A DNA stretch of 64,000 bases from positions 186,001-250,000 of the forward strand of contig JAFXQB010000025.1 of NCBI GenBank assembly GCA_017527435.1. Reading direction: 5' to 3'. The notes below the pieces were generated by a model. It saw only the letters and a list, made by a program, of their open reading frames with translations. It ran no database searches and had not been told where the DNA came from. The stretch is from Salinivirgaceae bacterium. GTDB lineage: Bacteria > Bacteroidota > Bacteroidia > Bacteroidales > SZUA-534. The position numbers and the translations under genes were made by a program. This document shows positions 9,051 through 17,625 of this stretch, one piece after another. The number at the start of each line of letters is the position of its first letter. Position 1 is the first letter of the stretch.

Positions 9051-9734
9051 ATGGAAGCGAAAAAGAATCCCAAAGCAGACTTAGGACGATTCGCAGGATT
9101 GTTCTTTGAGATTGGACTGGTTGTAGCGTTTTGTGCCGTGTTAGGTGCATTCAGTTACACGGTCCAGGAGAAAAAACTTGTCGACTTTGGCAGTTTGGCC
9201 GATGTGGTTGACGATATGGATTTGATTCCTATCACTCGACCGACAACGGTTACACCACCGCCACCGCCGGTTGCACCAAAAGTTGCTGAAATAATCAACA
9301 TTGTTGAAGATGAGGCAGACCTTGATGATGAACTTGAAATTGATGATGTCGATGTTGATCAGGATACGAAAGTAATTCTGATTGACAGACAGGATGATGT
9401 TGAAGTGGATGACGATGACTTGCCTTTTCCGATGGCAGAGGTGATGCCGCAATTCCCGGGTGGTGACGCAGCGTTGCAAAAATACATTGCATCGCATGTG
9501 CAATACCCCGAAATTGCCCGCGAGAACGGACTTCAAGGAAAAGTTTATGTACGCTTTGTAATCAACAAACGTGGCGAAGTTGAAGATGTTAGCATCGCTC
9601 GCGGAGTTGACGCGGCTCTCGACAAAGAAGCCATGCGGGTTGTGCAGAGCCTTCCCAAATGGAGTCCCGGAATGCAGCACGGCAAAGCAGTAAGAGTGCT
9701 GTACACAGTGCCAATCAATTTCAAATTGAATTAA
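9051..9734 (+). CDS. TonB family energy transducer (first of a tandem pair)
   Basis: 227-residue inner-membrane protein that would couple proton-motive force from ExbB/ExbD to outer-membrane TonB-dependent transporters. Residues 1-12 are cytosolic and basic, about 13-35 is a single membrane anchor (AGLFFEIGLVVAFCAVLGAF), about 60-75 is a proline stretch (TVTPPPPPVAPKV), about 75-125 is extremely acidic (Asp/Glu runs), and about 130-227 is the TonB C-terminal domain (FPGGDAALQKYIASHVQYP...GKVYVRFVINKRGEVEDV). No exbB or exbD is adjacent. The neighbour at 9875 is a close paralogue with the same layout, each with its own promoter and terminator, pointing to tandem duplication followed by separate control. 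Confidence 0.93.
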   Translation: MEAKKNPKADLGRFAGLFFEIGLVVAFCAVLGAFSYTVQEKKLVDFGSLADVVDDMDLIPITRPTTVTPPPPPVAPKVAEIINIVEDEADLDDELEIDDVDVDQDTKVILIDRQDDVEVDDDDLPFPMAEVMPQFPGGDAALQKYIASHVQYPEIARENGLQGKVYVRFVINKRGEVEDVSIARGVDAALDKEAMRVVQSLPKWSPGMQHGKAVRVLYTVPINFKLN

Positions 9735-9737
9735 ACT

Positions 9738-9766
9738 AAATGCCGGTCATGAACCGGCATTTTTTT
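9738..9766 (+). terminator. Terminator after first tonB paralogue
   Basis: AAATGCCGGT (9738-9747) pairs with ACCGGCATTT (9753-9762) around a 5-nt loop and ends in a T-run. Confidence 0.9.
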
Positions 9767-9808
9767 GTGAGGTCGATTGCTGATTGGACAAAAAAGTTTC
9801 TTCATTTT

Positions 9809-9840
9809 TTTGTCATATTATAATAAAAGTTCTACTTTTA
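9809..9840 (+). promoter_or_regulatory. Promoter of second tonB paralogue
   Basis: TTTG (9809-9812), 20 bp, TACTTTTA (9833-9840); same -7 box as the first paralogue. Start codon at 9875. Confidence 0.6.
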
Positions 9841-9874
9841 GCGGCTGAAAAAACTTATACTAATAATAAACACT

Positions 9875-10555
9875 ATGGAACTTAAAAAGAATCCAAAAGC
9901 CGATTTGCGGCGATATAGCGGGTTATTCCTGGAAGTGGGATTTATAGTGGCTTTGGGCGTTGTTTTAGGCGCTTTCAGCTACACTGTTCACGAGAAGAAT
10001 ACCGCTGGTTTTGGTGAACTTGAAGATGTGGATTTCGAAGACGAAATCATCCCAATCACGCGTCAACAGGAAATTACACCGCCGCCACCGCCGGAGGTTC
10101 CGAAGATTGCCGAGGTTATCAATATTGTTGAGGACGACGTTGAAATTGACGACGAGCTCGCTATTGATGACGTTGAGGCTGACCAGGATACCGAGGTTGC
10201 AATTGTTGAAATGACGGAAGAAGAGGAAGTAGAGGAGGAGGAAGTGTTCTACATTGTTGAGAATATGCCCGAATTCCCTGGTGGTGATGTCGCTCTGCGT
10301 ACTTACATTGCTCAAAATGTAAAGTATCCTGAAATTGCCAAAGAGAACGGTCTTTCTGGAAAGGTTTTCGTTCAGTTCGTAATCAATCAGAAAGGTGAAG
10401 TTCAGGATGTGAAGATCGCCCGTGGCGTTGACCCGGCACTCGACAAAGAAGCCATCCGCGTGGTGCAGAACCTGCCTAAATGGAAACCTGGCTCGCAGCG
10501 TGGAAAACCTGTGAAGGTGTCGTACACAGTGCCAATCAACTTCCAGTTGAACTAA
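9875..10555 (+). CDS. TonB family energy transducer (second of a tandem pair)
   Basis: 226-residue paralogue of the preceding gene with the same order of parts: basic start MELKKNPKADLRR, membrane anchor about 14-35, proline stretch (ITPPPPPEVPKIAEVINIVEDD), acidic linker that here ends in a Glu run (EEEEVEEEEVF, about 110-122), and TonB C-terminal domain from about 128 (MPEFPGGDVALRTYIAQNVKYP). The two differ mostly in the linker, which spans the periplasm, so they may serve different transporter partners. Own promoter and terminator. Confidence 0.93.
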   Translation: MELKKNPKADLRRYSGLFLEVGFIVALGVVLGAFSYTVHEKNTAGFGELEDVDFEDEIIPITRQQEITPPPPPEVPKIAEVINIVEDDVEIDDELAIDDVEADQDTEVAIVEMTEEEEVEEEEVFYIVENMPEFPGGDVALRTYIAQNVKYPEIAKENGLSGKVFVQFVINQKGEVQDVKIARGVDPALDKEAIRVVQNLPKWKPGSQRGKPVKVSYTVPINFQLN

Positions 10556-10568
10556 CGAATTACAGGAT

Positions 10569-10603
10569 AAGAATGCCGACAAAGTTTGCCGGCATTCTTT
10601 TTT
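10569..10603 (+). terminator. Terminator after second tonB paralogue
   Basis: AAGAATGCCG (10569-10578) pairs with CGGCATTCTT (10590-10599), followed by T's. A second hairpin, GCAGCC (10614-10619) with GGCTGC (10630-10635) and TTTTAT, follows within 15 bp and may be a back-up terminator or part of the ppdK leader. Confidence 0.88.
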
Positions 10604-10676
10604 AATTATATGTGCAGCCCTATACAAACGGCTGCTTTTATCGGTTTATAGAGTTTATCTTATCATCAAATAATTA

Positions 10677-13397
10677 ATGACTATGTCACAGAAAAAACGT
10701 GTTTACACATTCGGCAACAAGAAAGCCGAAGGAAAAGCAGACATGCGTAATCTGTTGGGTGGCAAAGGTGCCAACCTGGCGGAGATGTGTCTTTTGGGAC
10801 TGCCGGTTCCCGCAGGTTTCACCATTACAACCGAAGTTTGTACGGAGTATTACGAAAACAACTGCGAACTTCCTGCAGAACTTGAAGCTGATGTTTGGAA
10901 AGCAATGGCCGAGACTGAGGCCATTATGGGCAAGAAATATGGCGACCCAGAAAACGCACTTCTGGTTTCGTGCCGCTCGGGTGCACGCGCTTCAATGCCG
11001 GGTATGATGGACACCGTGCTCAACATTGGTGTCTGCTCGGCTACAATCCCCGGACTTATCAAAAAGACTGGCAACGAGCGCTTCGTTTGGGACTCGTACC
11101 GCCGTCTGATTATGATGTACGCCGACGTTGTGATGGAGAAAGCTGAAGGCTTGGACTTCAATATCCGCAAACAACTCGACGATATGCTCGACGACTACAA
11201 GAAACAGAAAGGTTACGCTTCAGATACCGACCTGAGCGCCAACGATTTGAAATTCCTGGCCGACGAGTTCAAGAAGAAAATCAAAGCCGTTTTGGGCAAA
11301 GAGTTCCCTGATGACGCTAAAGAGCAGCTGATGGGCGGTATCAAAGCCGTGTTCAAGAGCTGGAATGGCAAGAAAGCCGTTTCGTACCGTCGCATTGAGG
11401 GTATTCCTGACGATTGGGGTACAGCTGTTAACGTTCAGTCGATGGTGTTCGGCAATATGGGCGACACTTCGGCCACTGGCGTTGCTTTCACCCGCAACCC
11501 CGCTACTGGCGAGAACCTGTTCTACGGTGAGTGGCTTATTAACGCTCAGGGCGAGGACGTTGTGGCAGGTATCCGCACACCGAACCCGCTCAACGACGAG
11601 ACCAAGAACGAGCAGAACCAACACCTGAAAAGTATGCAGGAGGCAATGCCTGGAACATACAAAGAGTTGGTTGAAATCCGCGAGATACTTGAGAAATCGT
11701 TCCACGATATGCTCGACATTGAGTTCACCATTCAGGAAGGCAAGCTGTTTATGCTGCAGTGCCGCGTCGGAAAACGCACTGGTACTGCCGCTCTGAATAT
11801 GGCAATGGATATGCTTCACGAAGGTTTGATTGACGAGAAGACCGCCGTTCTGCGCGTTGACCCGACTCAACTCGACGAGCTGCTTCACCCGATTCTGAAT
11901 CCTTCGGAAGAGAAACGTGTTAAACCTATTGTTAAAGGTCTGCCTGCTGGTCCTGGCGCTGCTGTGGGCAAGGTTGTCTTCACTGCTGAAGACGCCGTTG
12001 CTTGGCAGAAGAAGGGCGAGAAGGTTATTCTTGTCCGTGAGGAGACCAACCCCGAGGATGTTGAGGGTATGCGCGCTGCCGACGGTGTTCTCACCGCACG
12101 TGGTGGTATGACGTCGCACGCCGCTCTGGTTGCCCGCGGCTGGGGCAAATGCTGCATTGTTGGTGCAGGTGCTCTGCACGTTGACGTGGCTAACAAGACT
12201 GCCAAAATCATTGGTACTGACATTGAGTTTAAAGAGGGCGCAACGCTCACTCTGAATGGCACCAAGGGCAACGCTTATATGGGCGAACTGAAACTGATGG
12301 ACGCTTCGGAGAATCCACGCTTCCAAGAGTTTATGCGTCTTGTCGACAAAAACCGCAAGATGGGTGTCCGCACCAACGCCGACAACCCAGACGACGCTCG
12401 CATTGCACGCGAGTTCGGCGCCGAGGGCATTGGCCTGTTCCGCACCGAGCATATGTTCTACGGCAAGAACTCTGAAGAGCCGTTGTTCCTGCTTCGCAAG
12501 ATGATTTTGAGCGCCGACGCCGACGAGCGCCGCAAAGCTCTCGACGAGTTGTTCCCATTTATGAAGAAGGATATGAAGGCCACCCTGCTCGCTATGGACG
12601 GCCTGTCAGTAACCTTCCGTCTGCTCGACCCACCGTTGCACGAGTTTGTTCCGCAAGGTGCCGAGAAACAGGCTGAGTTGGCTGCCGCTCTGGGCATTTC
12701 GGCCGCTGCCGTCGCCAAACGCGGCGAGGCTCTGCACGAGTCGAACCCGATGATGGGCCACCGTGGTGTCCGTTTGGGCGTTACCTATCCCGAAATTTCT
12801 GAAACTCAGATACGTGCAATCTTTGAGTCGGCTGCCGAGCTTATCAAAGACGGCAAAGACCCGCACGCCGAGATTATGGTTCCTGTAACCTGCGATATGA
12901 GCGAGTTGGAATACACACGCAAGATTGTCGACAAGGTTTACGCCGAAGTTTGCAAGAAATTCGGCTTGAAGGAAATCGGCTTCAAGTTCGGTACAATGAT
13001 TGAGATTCCGCGCGCCGCTCTGTTGGCCGACCGTATGGCAAAATACGCCGAGTTCTTCTCGTTCGGTACCAACGACCTGACACAGATGACCTTCGGCTTC
13101 AGCCGCGACGACATTGGCGCCTTTGTTCCCGCCTACATTGAGAAGAAGATGCTTGCCGCCGACCCGTTCCAGACTATCGACCAGGACGGCGTTGGCCAAC
13201 TGATTGCTTCGGCAACCAAACACGGCCGCTCAACACGCAAAGACCTGAAAGTGGGTATCTGCGGTGAGCAAGGCGGAGACCCAGCTTCAGTTGAGTTCTG
13301 CTTCAAATCGGGCTTGAACTACGTGAGCTGCTCGCCGTTCCGTGTTCCAATCGCACGTTTGGCTGCCGCTCAGGCAACAATCCGCAACAGCAAATAA
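10677..13397 (+). CDS. ppdK: Pyruvate, phosphate dikinase
   Basis: Interconverts ATP + pyruvate + phosphate and AMP + phosphoenolpyruvate + pyrophosphate; in fermenting Bacteroidetes it serves glycolysis or gluconeogenesis. At 906 residues it is full length. Domains in order: ATP-grasp nucleotide-binding domain (about 1-370, with LLGGKGANLAEM and SCRSGARASMPGMMDTVLNIG), phosphohistidine swivel domain with GGMTSHAALVARGWGKCCIVG (phospho-histidine at 481), and the PEP/pyruvate barrel with GLFRTEHMF, the MIEIPRAAL block and the catalytic cysteine in GICGEQGGDP (862). The start codon could also be the ATG six bases downstream. Codon use is strongly biased, as expected for a highly expressed gene. 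A terminator follows at 13419. Confidence 0.97.
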   Translation: MTMSQKKRVYTFGNKKAEGKADMRNLLGGKGANLAEMCLLGLPVPAGFTITTEVCTEYYENNCELPAELEADVWKAMAETEAIMGKKYGDPENALLVSCRSGARASMPGMMDTVLNIGVCSATIPGLIKKTGNERFVWDSYRRLIMMYADVVMEKAEGLDFNIRKQLDDMLDDYKKQKGYASDTDLSANDLKFLADEFKKKIKAVLGKEFPDDAKEQLMGGIKAVFKSWNGKKAVSYRRIEGIPDDWGTAVNVQSMVFGNMGDTSATGVAFTRNPATGENLFYGEWLINAQGEDVVAGIRTPNPLNDETKNEQNQHLKSMQEAMPGTYKELVEIREILEKSFHDMLDIEFTIQEGKLFMLQCRVGKRTGTAALNMAMDMLHEGLIDEKTAVLRVDPTQLDELLHPILNPSEEKRVKPIVKGLPAGPGAAVGKVVFTAEDAVAWQKKGEKVILVREETNPEDVEGMRAADGVLTARGGMTSHAALVARGWGKCCIVGAGALHVDVANKTAKIIGTDIEFKEGATLTLNGTKGNAYMGELKLMDASENPRFQEFMRLVDKNRKMGVRTNADNPDDARIAREFGAEGIGLFRTEHMFYGKNSEEPLFLLRKMILSADADERRKALDELFPFMKKDMKATLLAMDGLSVTFRLLDPPLHEFVPQGAEKQAELAAALGISAAAVAKRGEALHESNPMMGHRGVRLGVTYPEISETQIRAIFESAAELIKDGKDPHAEIMVPVTCDMSELEYTRKIVDKVYAEVCKKFGLKEIGFKFGTMIEIPRAALLADRMAKYAEFFSFGTNDLTQMTFGFSRDDIGAFVPAYIEKKMLAADPFQTIDQDGVGQLIASATKHGRSTRKDLKVGICGEQGGDPASVEFCFKSGLNYVSCSPFRVPIARLAAAQATIRNSK

Positions 13398-13418
13398 TCT
13401 TAACGATTTGCAATATGA

Positions 13419-13450
13419 GAAAGCCCGACTCAAAAAGTCGGGTTTTCTTG
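13419..13450 (+). terminator. Terminator after ppdK
   Basis: CCCGACT (13424-13430) pairs with AGTCGGG (13436-13442), extended by AAAG/TTTT pairs and ending TTTTCTTGTTTT. Confidence 0.88.
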
Positions 13451-13795
13451 TTTTGGCGCGGATTTTTGTGTGTATTAAAAAACTGCAAGATATTGAATGG
13501 TTCGCACAATCATTAGACAAAGAAAGGTGGCTGATTAGTGCCAAAGAAAGTGTTTGAGAGCGAAACATATGTTGTGAAGTATATAAACCAAAGGTATCAA
13601 TAGATTCATTTGCCACGCTTACAAGTGTGCTGATTGTGAAATGTGGTACATAGGACACAAAATAATTAAAAAATAATAGATTTAATATCATTATGTTACT
13701 ATATTACTTTTTGTAAAAAAGTTTTTTTTGTTTTATTAAAGAATTATTTATTTTTGTTGCGATAAAAATAAATAATAAAAATTAAAAATAAGGTT
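13451..13795. other. AT-rich spacer upstream of the small DNA-binding protein
   Basis: No convincing gene. The left part (13451-13640) has mixed composition and short chance frames; the right part (13640-13795) is extremely AT-rich with poly-T and poly-A runs and holds the promoter at 13727-13756. Confidence 0.6.
13727..13756 (+). promoter_or_regulatory. Promoter of the small DNA-binding protein gene
   Basis: TTTG (13727-13730), 18 bp, TATTTTTG (13749-13756), an exact -7 box. Start codon at 13796 follows after 39 bp. Embedded in poly-T tracts typical of strong or bent promoters. Confidence 0.65.
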
Positions 13796-14209
13796 ATGAC
13801 TGAAAAAAATAATTTCTCTTCGCAGAAACGCAAATTTTTTCGTGATAAAGTTAATTTTCTGCTTAATGAACGAAAAATAAAACGTACTGAAATATGTCAA
13901 GCATTAGGCATTTATGCGTCCCGATTATCTAAGATGTTAAGAACTGATGCGATAGTAAAGGATGAATATATTGATATTTTGATTAATGAGTATGGTATCG
14001 AGAATCCGTTTGATTGTTTTTGTGGCAATGGCAATGAACAAACTGATTCTTTCACTAAAAAAGAGAAAACTGAAAAGCAGAAAGATGAAAAACCGTCTGA
14101 TTCTGATGTTACTTCACTTGTCAATCGTATTATTGCCCTACAATCTCGCAACGAGAAATACGAAGATAAATTTCATAAAATAATGAAAATAATGGTTGAC
14201 GAAGTTTAA
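13796..14209 (+). CDS. Putative small helix-turn-helix regulator
   Basis: 137 residues, cytosolic, AT-rich compared with its neighbours. The first half looks like a Cro/XRE-type helix-turn-helix: KVNFLLNERKIKRTEICQAL about 18-37, then GIYASRLSKMLR about 38-49 as turn and recognition helix. Residues 75-100 are a charged Lys/Glu linker, and 105-137 is predicted helical with coiled-coil character (NRIIALQSRNEKYEDKFHKIM), a possible oligomerisation tail. No family name is recognised. It has its own promoter and terminator and faces no partner gene, so its target is unknown. Low GC suggests possible recent acquisition. Confidence 0.65.
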   Translation: MTEKNNFSSQKRKFFRDKVNFLLNERKIKRTEICQALGIYASRLSKMLRTDAIVKDEYIDILINEYGIENPFDCFCGNGNEQTDSFTKKEKTEKQKDEKPSDSDVTSLVNRIIALQSRNEKYEDKFHKIMKIMVDEV

Positions 14210-14243
14210 ATTTCGCATACGCAAATTATAAACCCTATAAATC

Positions 14244-14278
14244 AAAAAAAGGAAAGCGTTCACCACTTTCCTTTTTTT
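14244..14278. terminator. Bidirectional terminator after the small regulator
   Basis: GGAAAG (14251-14256) pairs with CTTTCC (14266-14271), flanked by an A-run and a T-run that extend the stem, so it can also stop the convergent acetylesterase gene. Confidence 0.85.
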
Positions 14279-14297
14279 GTCTAATCAGCCGCGGCAA

Positions 14298-16277
14298 TTA
14301 CCAGCACTTGGTGCTTTGGAACGACGATGCGGGAAGGCCCGCGCCGTTGTAGAGCGTGGCTTGGTCAACGCAGTCATTCCAAAGGTAGCGCACCGATGCG
14401 GGGGCGGCAACCTTGTCGGATGTCACCTTCACCTTTCCGTCTTCGATTACCGCTGTGGCGGGATAGTATTTGCCGTCTTTGCCAGCAATCTCAAAATCTT
14501 TGAGTTCGCCGCCTTTGGCGTTCAGACCTTCACCGTAATCGAAACTCAGGTAGATGGCTTTCCCATTGATTTCCTGACTCTTGAACAGCGGGCCGCTGCA
14601 AACAACGTCTTTGCCGTAGATGTTCTTAAACGCCCACAGCGCAAGGCGGTTGCCCACTTCAACCTTGTTGGCGGGGTGAATATTCTTGTTGTTGCCGATG
14701 TCGATGGTCGAAGCCATTCCCGAGTTCGCAACCGACAGCGATACGCGCTGAGCCTCGCGGATTTCCTCAGAGTGGCCGTTGGTGCCGTAGTCGTAGGGCG
14801 CAATCTGCACGTAGTAGAACGGGAAATCGCCCTGAGCCCACCTTTCGCGCCAAGCCTTAATCATTAGCGGGAACGTGCGGGTGTATTCCTCGGCGTGCCC
14901 CACATTGGCCTCGCCCTGATACCAGATGGCACCAGCCATTGCATAGCCTGCAAACGGCGCCACCATTGCGTTGTAAAGGCAGGTCGGCGTCATTTCGCTC
15001 AAATCGATGGGGCTAATCGGGCGTTGGAAAAATTCCATTGACTGTATGTCGAATTTGTAGAGTTTCCCTTTCGACAGTTCAGCCACGGGCAGATATTTCC
15101 AACTTCCAGCAAGCGACACGGCGGCTTTTTCGTTATCCTTCGCGTAGCACTTCATTTTCGCGGGGTTGCCGTAGAGTCCGCCGCCGCCCATATTGTCGGT
15201 AACGCGGACGGCAATAACAGCCTTGCCAGCCTTAACCTTCTCGGCGGGAACGGTGTAAACGCGGTCGGCCTGATAGTTGTTGGTGCGGCCGATGGGTTCG
15301 CCGTTGAAGAAAGTCTCGTCGCCGTCGTCAATCGCGCCAAGCGATACCACGAGTTCCTTGCCAGCCATTGCAGCGCTGATTTTTATGGTTTTACGGAACC
15401 ACACAATGCCGTCGAAGGCGCGCACCTCGTTGTTGTTTTCCCAAAGAGTGGGGACGTTCATTGAGTGCCATTTGCTGTCGTCGAAATCAGGTTTTGCCAG
15501 GTCGCCGTCGCCAAGGTCGGGACGGGGGAATGTCGGCACCGACTGCTTCTGCGCAAGCCAACTGTTGCGTTTCTCGATGATTGGCGAACTTGCCTCAATG
15601 TTTTTCGCAATCTGACTGTATTCGGGCACGTTTTTGATATATTCTTGCGGAATCCAACTCTCGACAGGCGTTCCGCCCCACGACGAGTTGATGATGCCCA
15701 CAGGCACACCAAGTTCGGCATTGAGTTTTTTGGCAAAATAGTAGCACGTTGCGCCAAACTGCGGTGTGTTTTTCGGCGAAGCGGCCTTCCACTCGCCACC
15801 CGCCACGTTTTCCTCTTTAAAACTTGTGTTGCGCTCAGCCATAAAGATGCGGATGTCGTTGTTGGTGCTGTTGGCAATATCCTCAGGGCCGTTCAGAATG
15901 GTGCCGTACGGGAACCCGCTCATAGGCATTTCCATATTGCTCTGCCCCGATGCGAACCAAACCTCGCCAATCAGCACATTGTTGATGTAGATGGTGTTCT
16001 TGCCGTTGACAATCAGCGCGTAAGGTCCGCCGAACGATGGCGTCGCCACATTCACCTTCCAAGTTCCGTCGGCTGCAGCTTCGGCAGTGACGGTCTTGTT
16101 GTCCCACGTATTCGACACTGTGATTTTCTCGCCAGGCTCGGCAAATCCCCACACGGGGGCCGAAGTTTTTTGCTGCAAAACCATTCCGTCGGTAAATAGC
16201 GGCGGCATTTTGACGTCGGCAGTGGCGCAGGCAGCAAACGCAGCCACAGCCGTCAGTGTAAGAATCGCCTTTTTCAT
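14298..16277 (-). CDS. Sialate O-acetylesterase-family secreted esterase
   Basis: 659 residues from the ATG at 16275-16277 (MKKAILTLTAVAAFAA...). An N-terminal signal peptide is clear; the cysteine in FAAC could be a lipidation site but the box is non-standard. Residues about 20-100 form a beta domain, then the SGNH-hydrolase block I GQSNMEMPM (about 110-118) and the second half WYQGEANVGHAEEY. A beta-jelly-roll insert (LVVSLGAIDDGDETFFNGEPIG) lies in the middle, as in the 9-O-acetylesterase family. It likely removes acetyl groups from sialic acid or plant polysaccharides in the periplasm or on the surface. An in-frame upstream ATG (16304) would break the signal peptide. No polysaccharide utilisation genes are adjacent. 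Confidence 0.9.
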   Translation of the reverse strand: MKKAILTLTAVAAFAACATADVKMPPLFTDGMVLQQKTSAPVWGFAEPGEKITVSNTWDNKTVTAEAAADGTWKVNVATPSFGGPYALIVNGKNTIYINNVLIGEVWFASGQSNMEMPMSGFPYGTILNGPEDIANSTNNDIRIFMAERNTSFKEENVAGGEWKAASPKNTPQFGATCYYFAKKLNAELGVPVGIINSSWGGTPVESWIPQEYIKNVPEYSQIAKNIEASSPIIEKRNSWLAQKQSVPTFPRPDLGDGDLAKPDFDDSKWHSMNVPTLWENNNEVRAFDGIVWFRKTIKISAAMAGKELVVSLGAIDDGDETFFNGEPIGRTNNYQADRVYTVPAEKVKAGKAVIAVRVTDNMGGGGLYGNPAKMKCYAKDNEKAAVSLAGSWKYLPVAELSKGKLYKFDIQSMEFFQRPISPIDLSEMTPTCLYNAMVAPFAGYAMAGAIWYQGEANVGHAEEYTRTFPLMIKAWRERWAQGDFPFYYVQIAPYDYGTNGHSEEIREAQRVSLSVANSGMASTIDIGNNKNIHPANKVEVGNRLALWAFKNIYGKDVVCSGPLFKSQEINGKAIYLSFDYGEGLNAKGGELKDFEIAGKDGKYYPATAVIEDGKVKVTSDKVAAPASVRYLWNDCVDQATLYNGAGLPASSFQSTKCW

Positions 16278-16449
16278 TGTGATGATGTTTTTAATCTGAT
16301 GCAAGATATAAATTTTCGTATATGCGGAATAGCTTCCTTTTTAAATCGTTTTGGCGAAGATTTCGATACGTGAAACTATGCAAATCGACAATAGCAATTC
16401 CGGTTTGCAGATTCGGTTTAGTTGCCTAAATTTGGGCAAAATAACCACA

Positions 16450-17142
16450 ATGAGTGATATTAAAAATCTGACAATCAAAGAGTGGAATGTCGATGACCGG
16501 CCGCGCGAGAAGATGCTTGCAAAAGGCATCTCGGCCTTGAGCGACGCTGAGCTACTTGCCATTCTGATTTCGACCGGCACCAAGAGCCAATCGGCGCTTG
16601 ACCTTGCGCGGGCGGTGCTGCAGTCGGCTGGCAACAATCTGAACCAATTGGGTAAGTTTACGGTTGCCGATTTTCTGAAAACAAATGGCATTGGAAAGGC
16701 GAAGGCCGTGACTATTATGGCTGCGCTTGAGTTGGGACGGCGTCGTCAGGGAATCGACCGCGGGCAGGTCGAGATTAAATCGAGTACCGATGCGTTTGCA
16801 ATCATGCAACCTGTTATTGGTGACTTGCCGCACGAAGAATTCTGGGTTCTATTTCTAAATACCGGAAACCGATTGATTGATAAGGCGTGTGTAGGCCGCG
16901 GTGGAATAAACGCCACAACCGTCGATGTGCGGATATTGATGAAAATGGCTGTTGAGAAACTTGCGACCGGTTTGTTGTTGGCCCACAACCATCCGTCGGG
17001 TTCGCTGACGCCAAGCACCGAAGACAAACGGCTTACTCAAAAGATAATAGAAGCGGGCAAACTGCTGGACATAAGGGTGCTTGACCATGTGGTGATTACC
17101 GATAAGCAGTTTTTCAGTTTTGCCGACCATTCGATGCTTTGA
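16450..17142 (+). CDS. radC: RadC family protein (JAMM metalloprotease-like, UPF0758)
   Basis: 230 residues starting MSDIKNLTIKEWNVDDRPREKM. The N-terminal part carries a helix-hairpin-helix (LKTNGIGKAKAVTIMAALELGRR, about 76-98); the C-terminal part is the JAMM domain with HNHPSGSLTPSTEDKRLT, its first metal-binding histidine being about residue 179. The family has no settled biochemical role despite its name. An in-frame ATG 99 bases upstream adds an unconserved leader and is rejected as the start. The stop is only 3 bp from the convergent lipoprotein gene. Confidence 0.93.
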   Translation: MSDIKNLTIKEWNVDDRPREKMLAKGISALSDAELLAILISTGTKSQSALDLARAVLQSAGNNLNQLGKFTVADFLKTNGIGKAKAVTIMAALELGRRRQGIDRGQVEIKSSTDAFAIMQPVIGDLPHEEFWVLFLNTGNRLIDKACVGRGGINATTVDVRILMKMAVEKLATGLLLAHNHPSGSLTPSTEDKRLTQKIIEAGKLLDIRVLDHVVITDKQFFSFADHSML

Positions 17143-17145
17143 GGG

Positions 17146-17553
17146 CTAATAAAGATAAACCGTATCGACACAAACTCTTATGCTGTCTTTATTTTCGTCA
17201 ACTTTTAAATATACATAATACATTGTAGAGCCGTGTGACACAGTGTCTAGATATGTTACATATTCAAGTTCTATACATTCTGGCTTTGAGGGGCATTCGC
17301 ATTCATCGTAATTGGCTCTGGCATGCAGATAGATGGTGTCGCAGTTAATTATTCCCAATATATCGGAAGTCTGATAACAACCATAATCATGCAGCTTCGC
17401 ATCAATGGTGAATAATGATTGGGCTTTAATCGAATCCGGAATTGAAACTTCATCGAATGGTACCTCAATCATTCTTGGGCAATTGTTACTCTCCGGTTTG
17501 CAACCGGCAAGAATAAATATGGCTATAATTATAAATAAGGATTTTGCTTTCAT
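17146..17553 (-). CDS. Hypothetical cysteine-rich lipoprotein
   Basis: 135 residues from the ATG at 17551-17553. Signal segment MKAKSLFIIIAIFILAGC ends in a canonical lipobox LAGC, so the mature protein is lipid-anchored. The mature part has eight or so cysteines spread along it (CPRM, YGCYQ, IINCD, DECECPSKPEC, VCVD) and a beta-rich composition, suggesting disulfides. No family is recognised. AT-rich relative to neighbours and isolated between the convergent radC and the nitroreductase gene. Confidence 0.7.
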   Translation of the reverse strand: MKAKSLFIIIAIFILAGCKPESNNCPRMIEVPFDEVSIPDSIKAQSLFTIDAKLHDYGCYQTSDILGIINCDTIYLHARANYDECECPSKPECIELEYVTYLDTVSHGSTMYYVYLKVDENKDSIRVCVDTVYLY

Positions 17554-17625
17554 AATCAATGTTTATTTGCGTTCTATTATAAATTTTGTGACACTGTTAA
17601 TCAATTTTGTTTCATTATCATAAAA

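Noticed and set aside
11220-12452. 410-residue frame opposite ppdK
   Set aside because: Antisense to a highly biased gene; long antisense frames are expected from its codon use.
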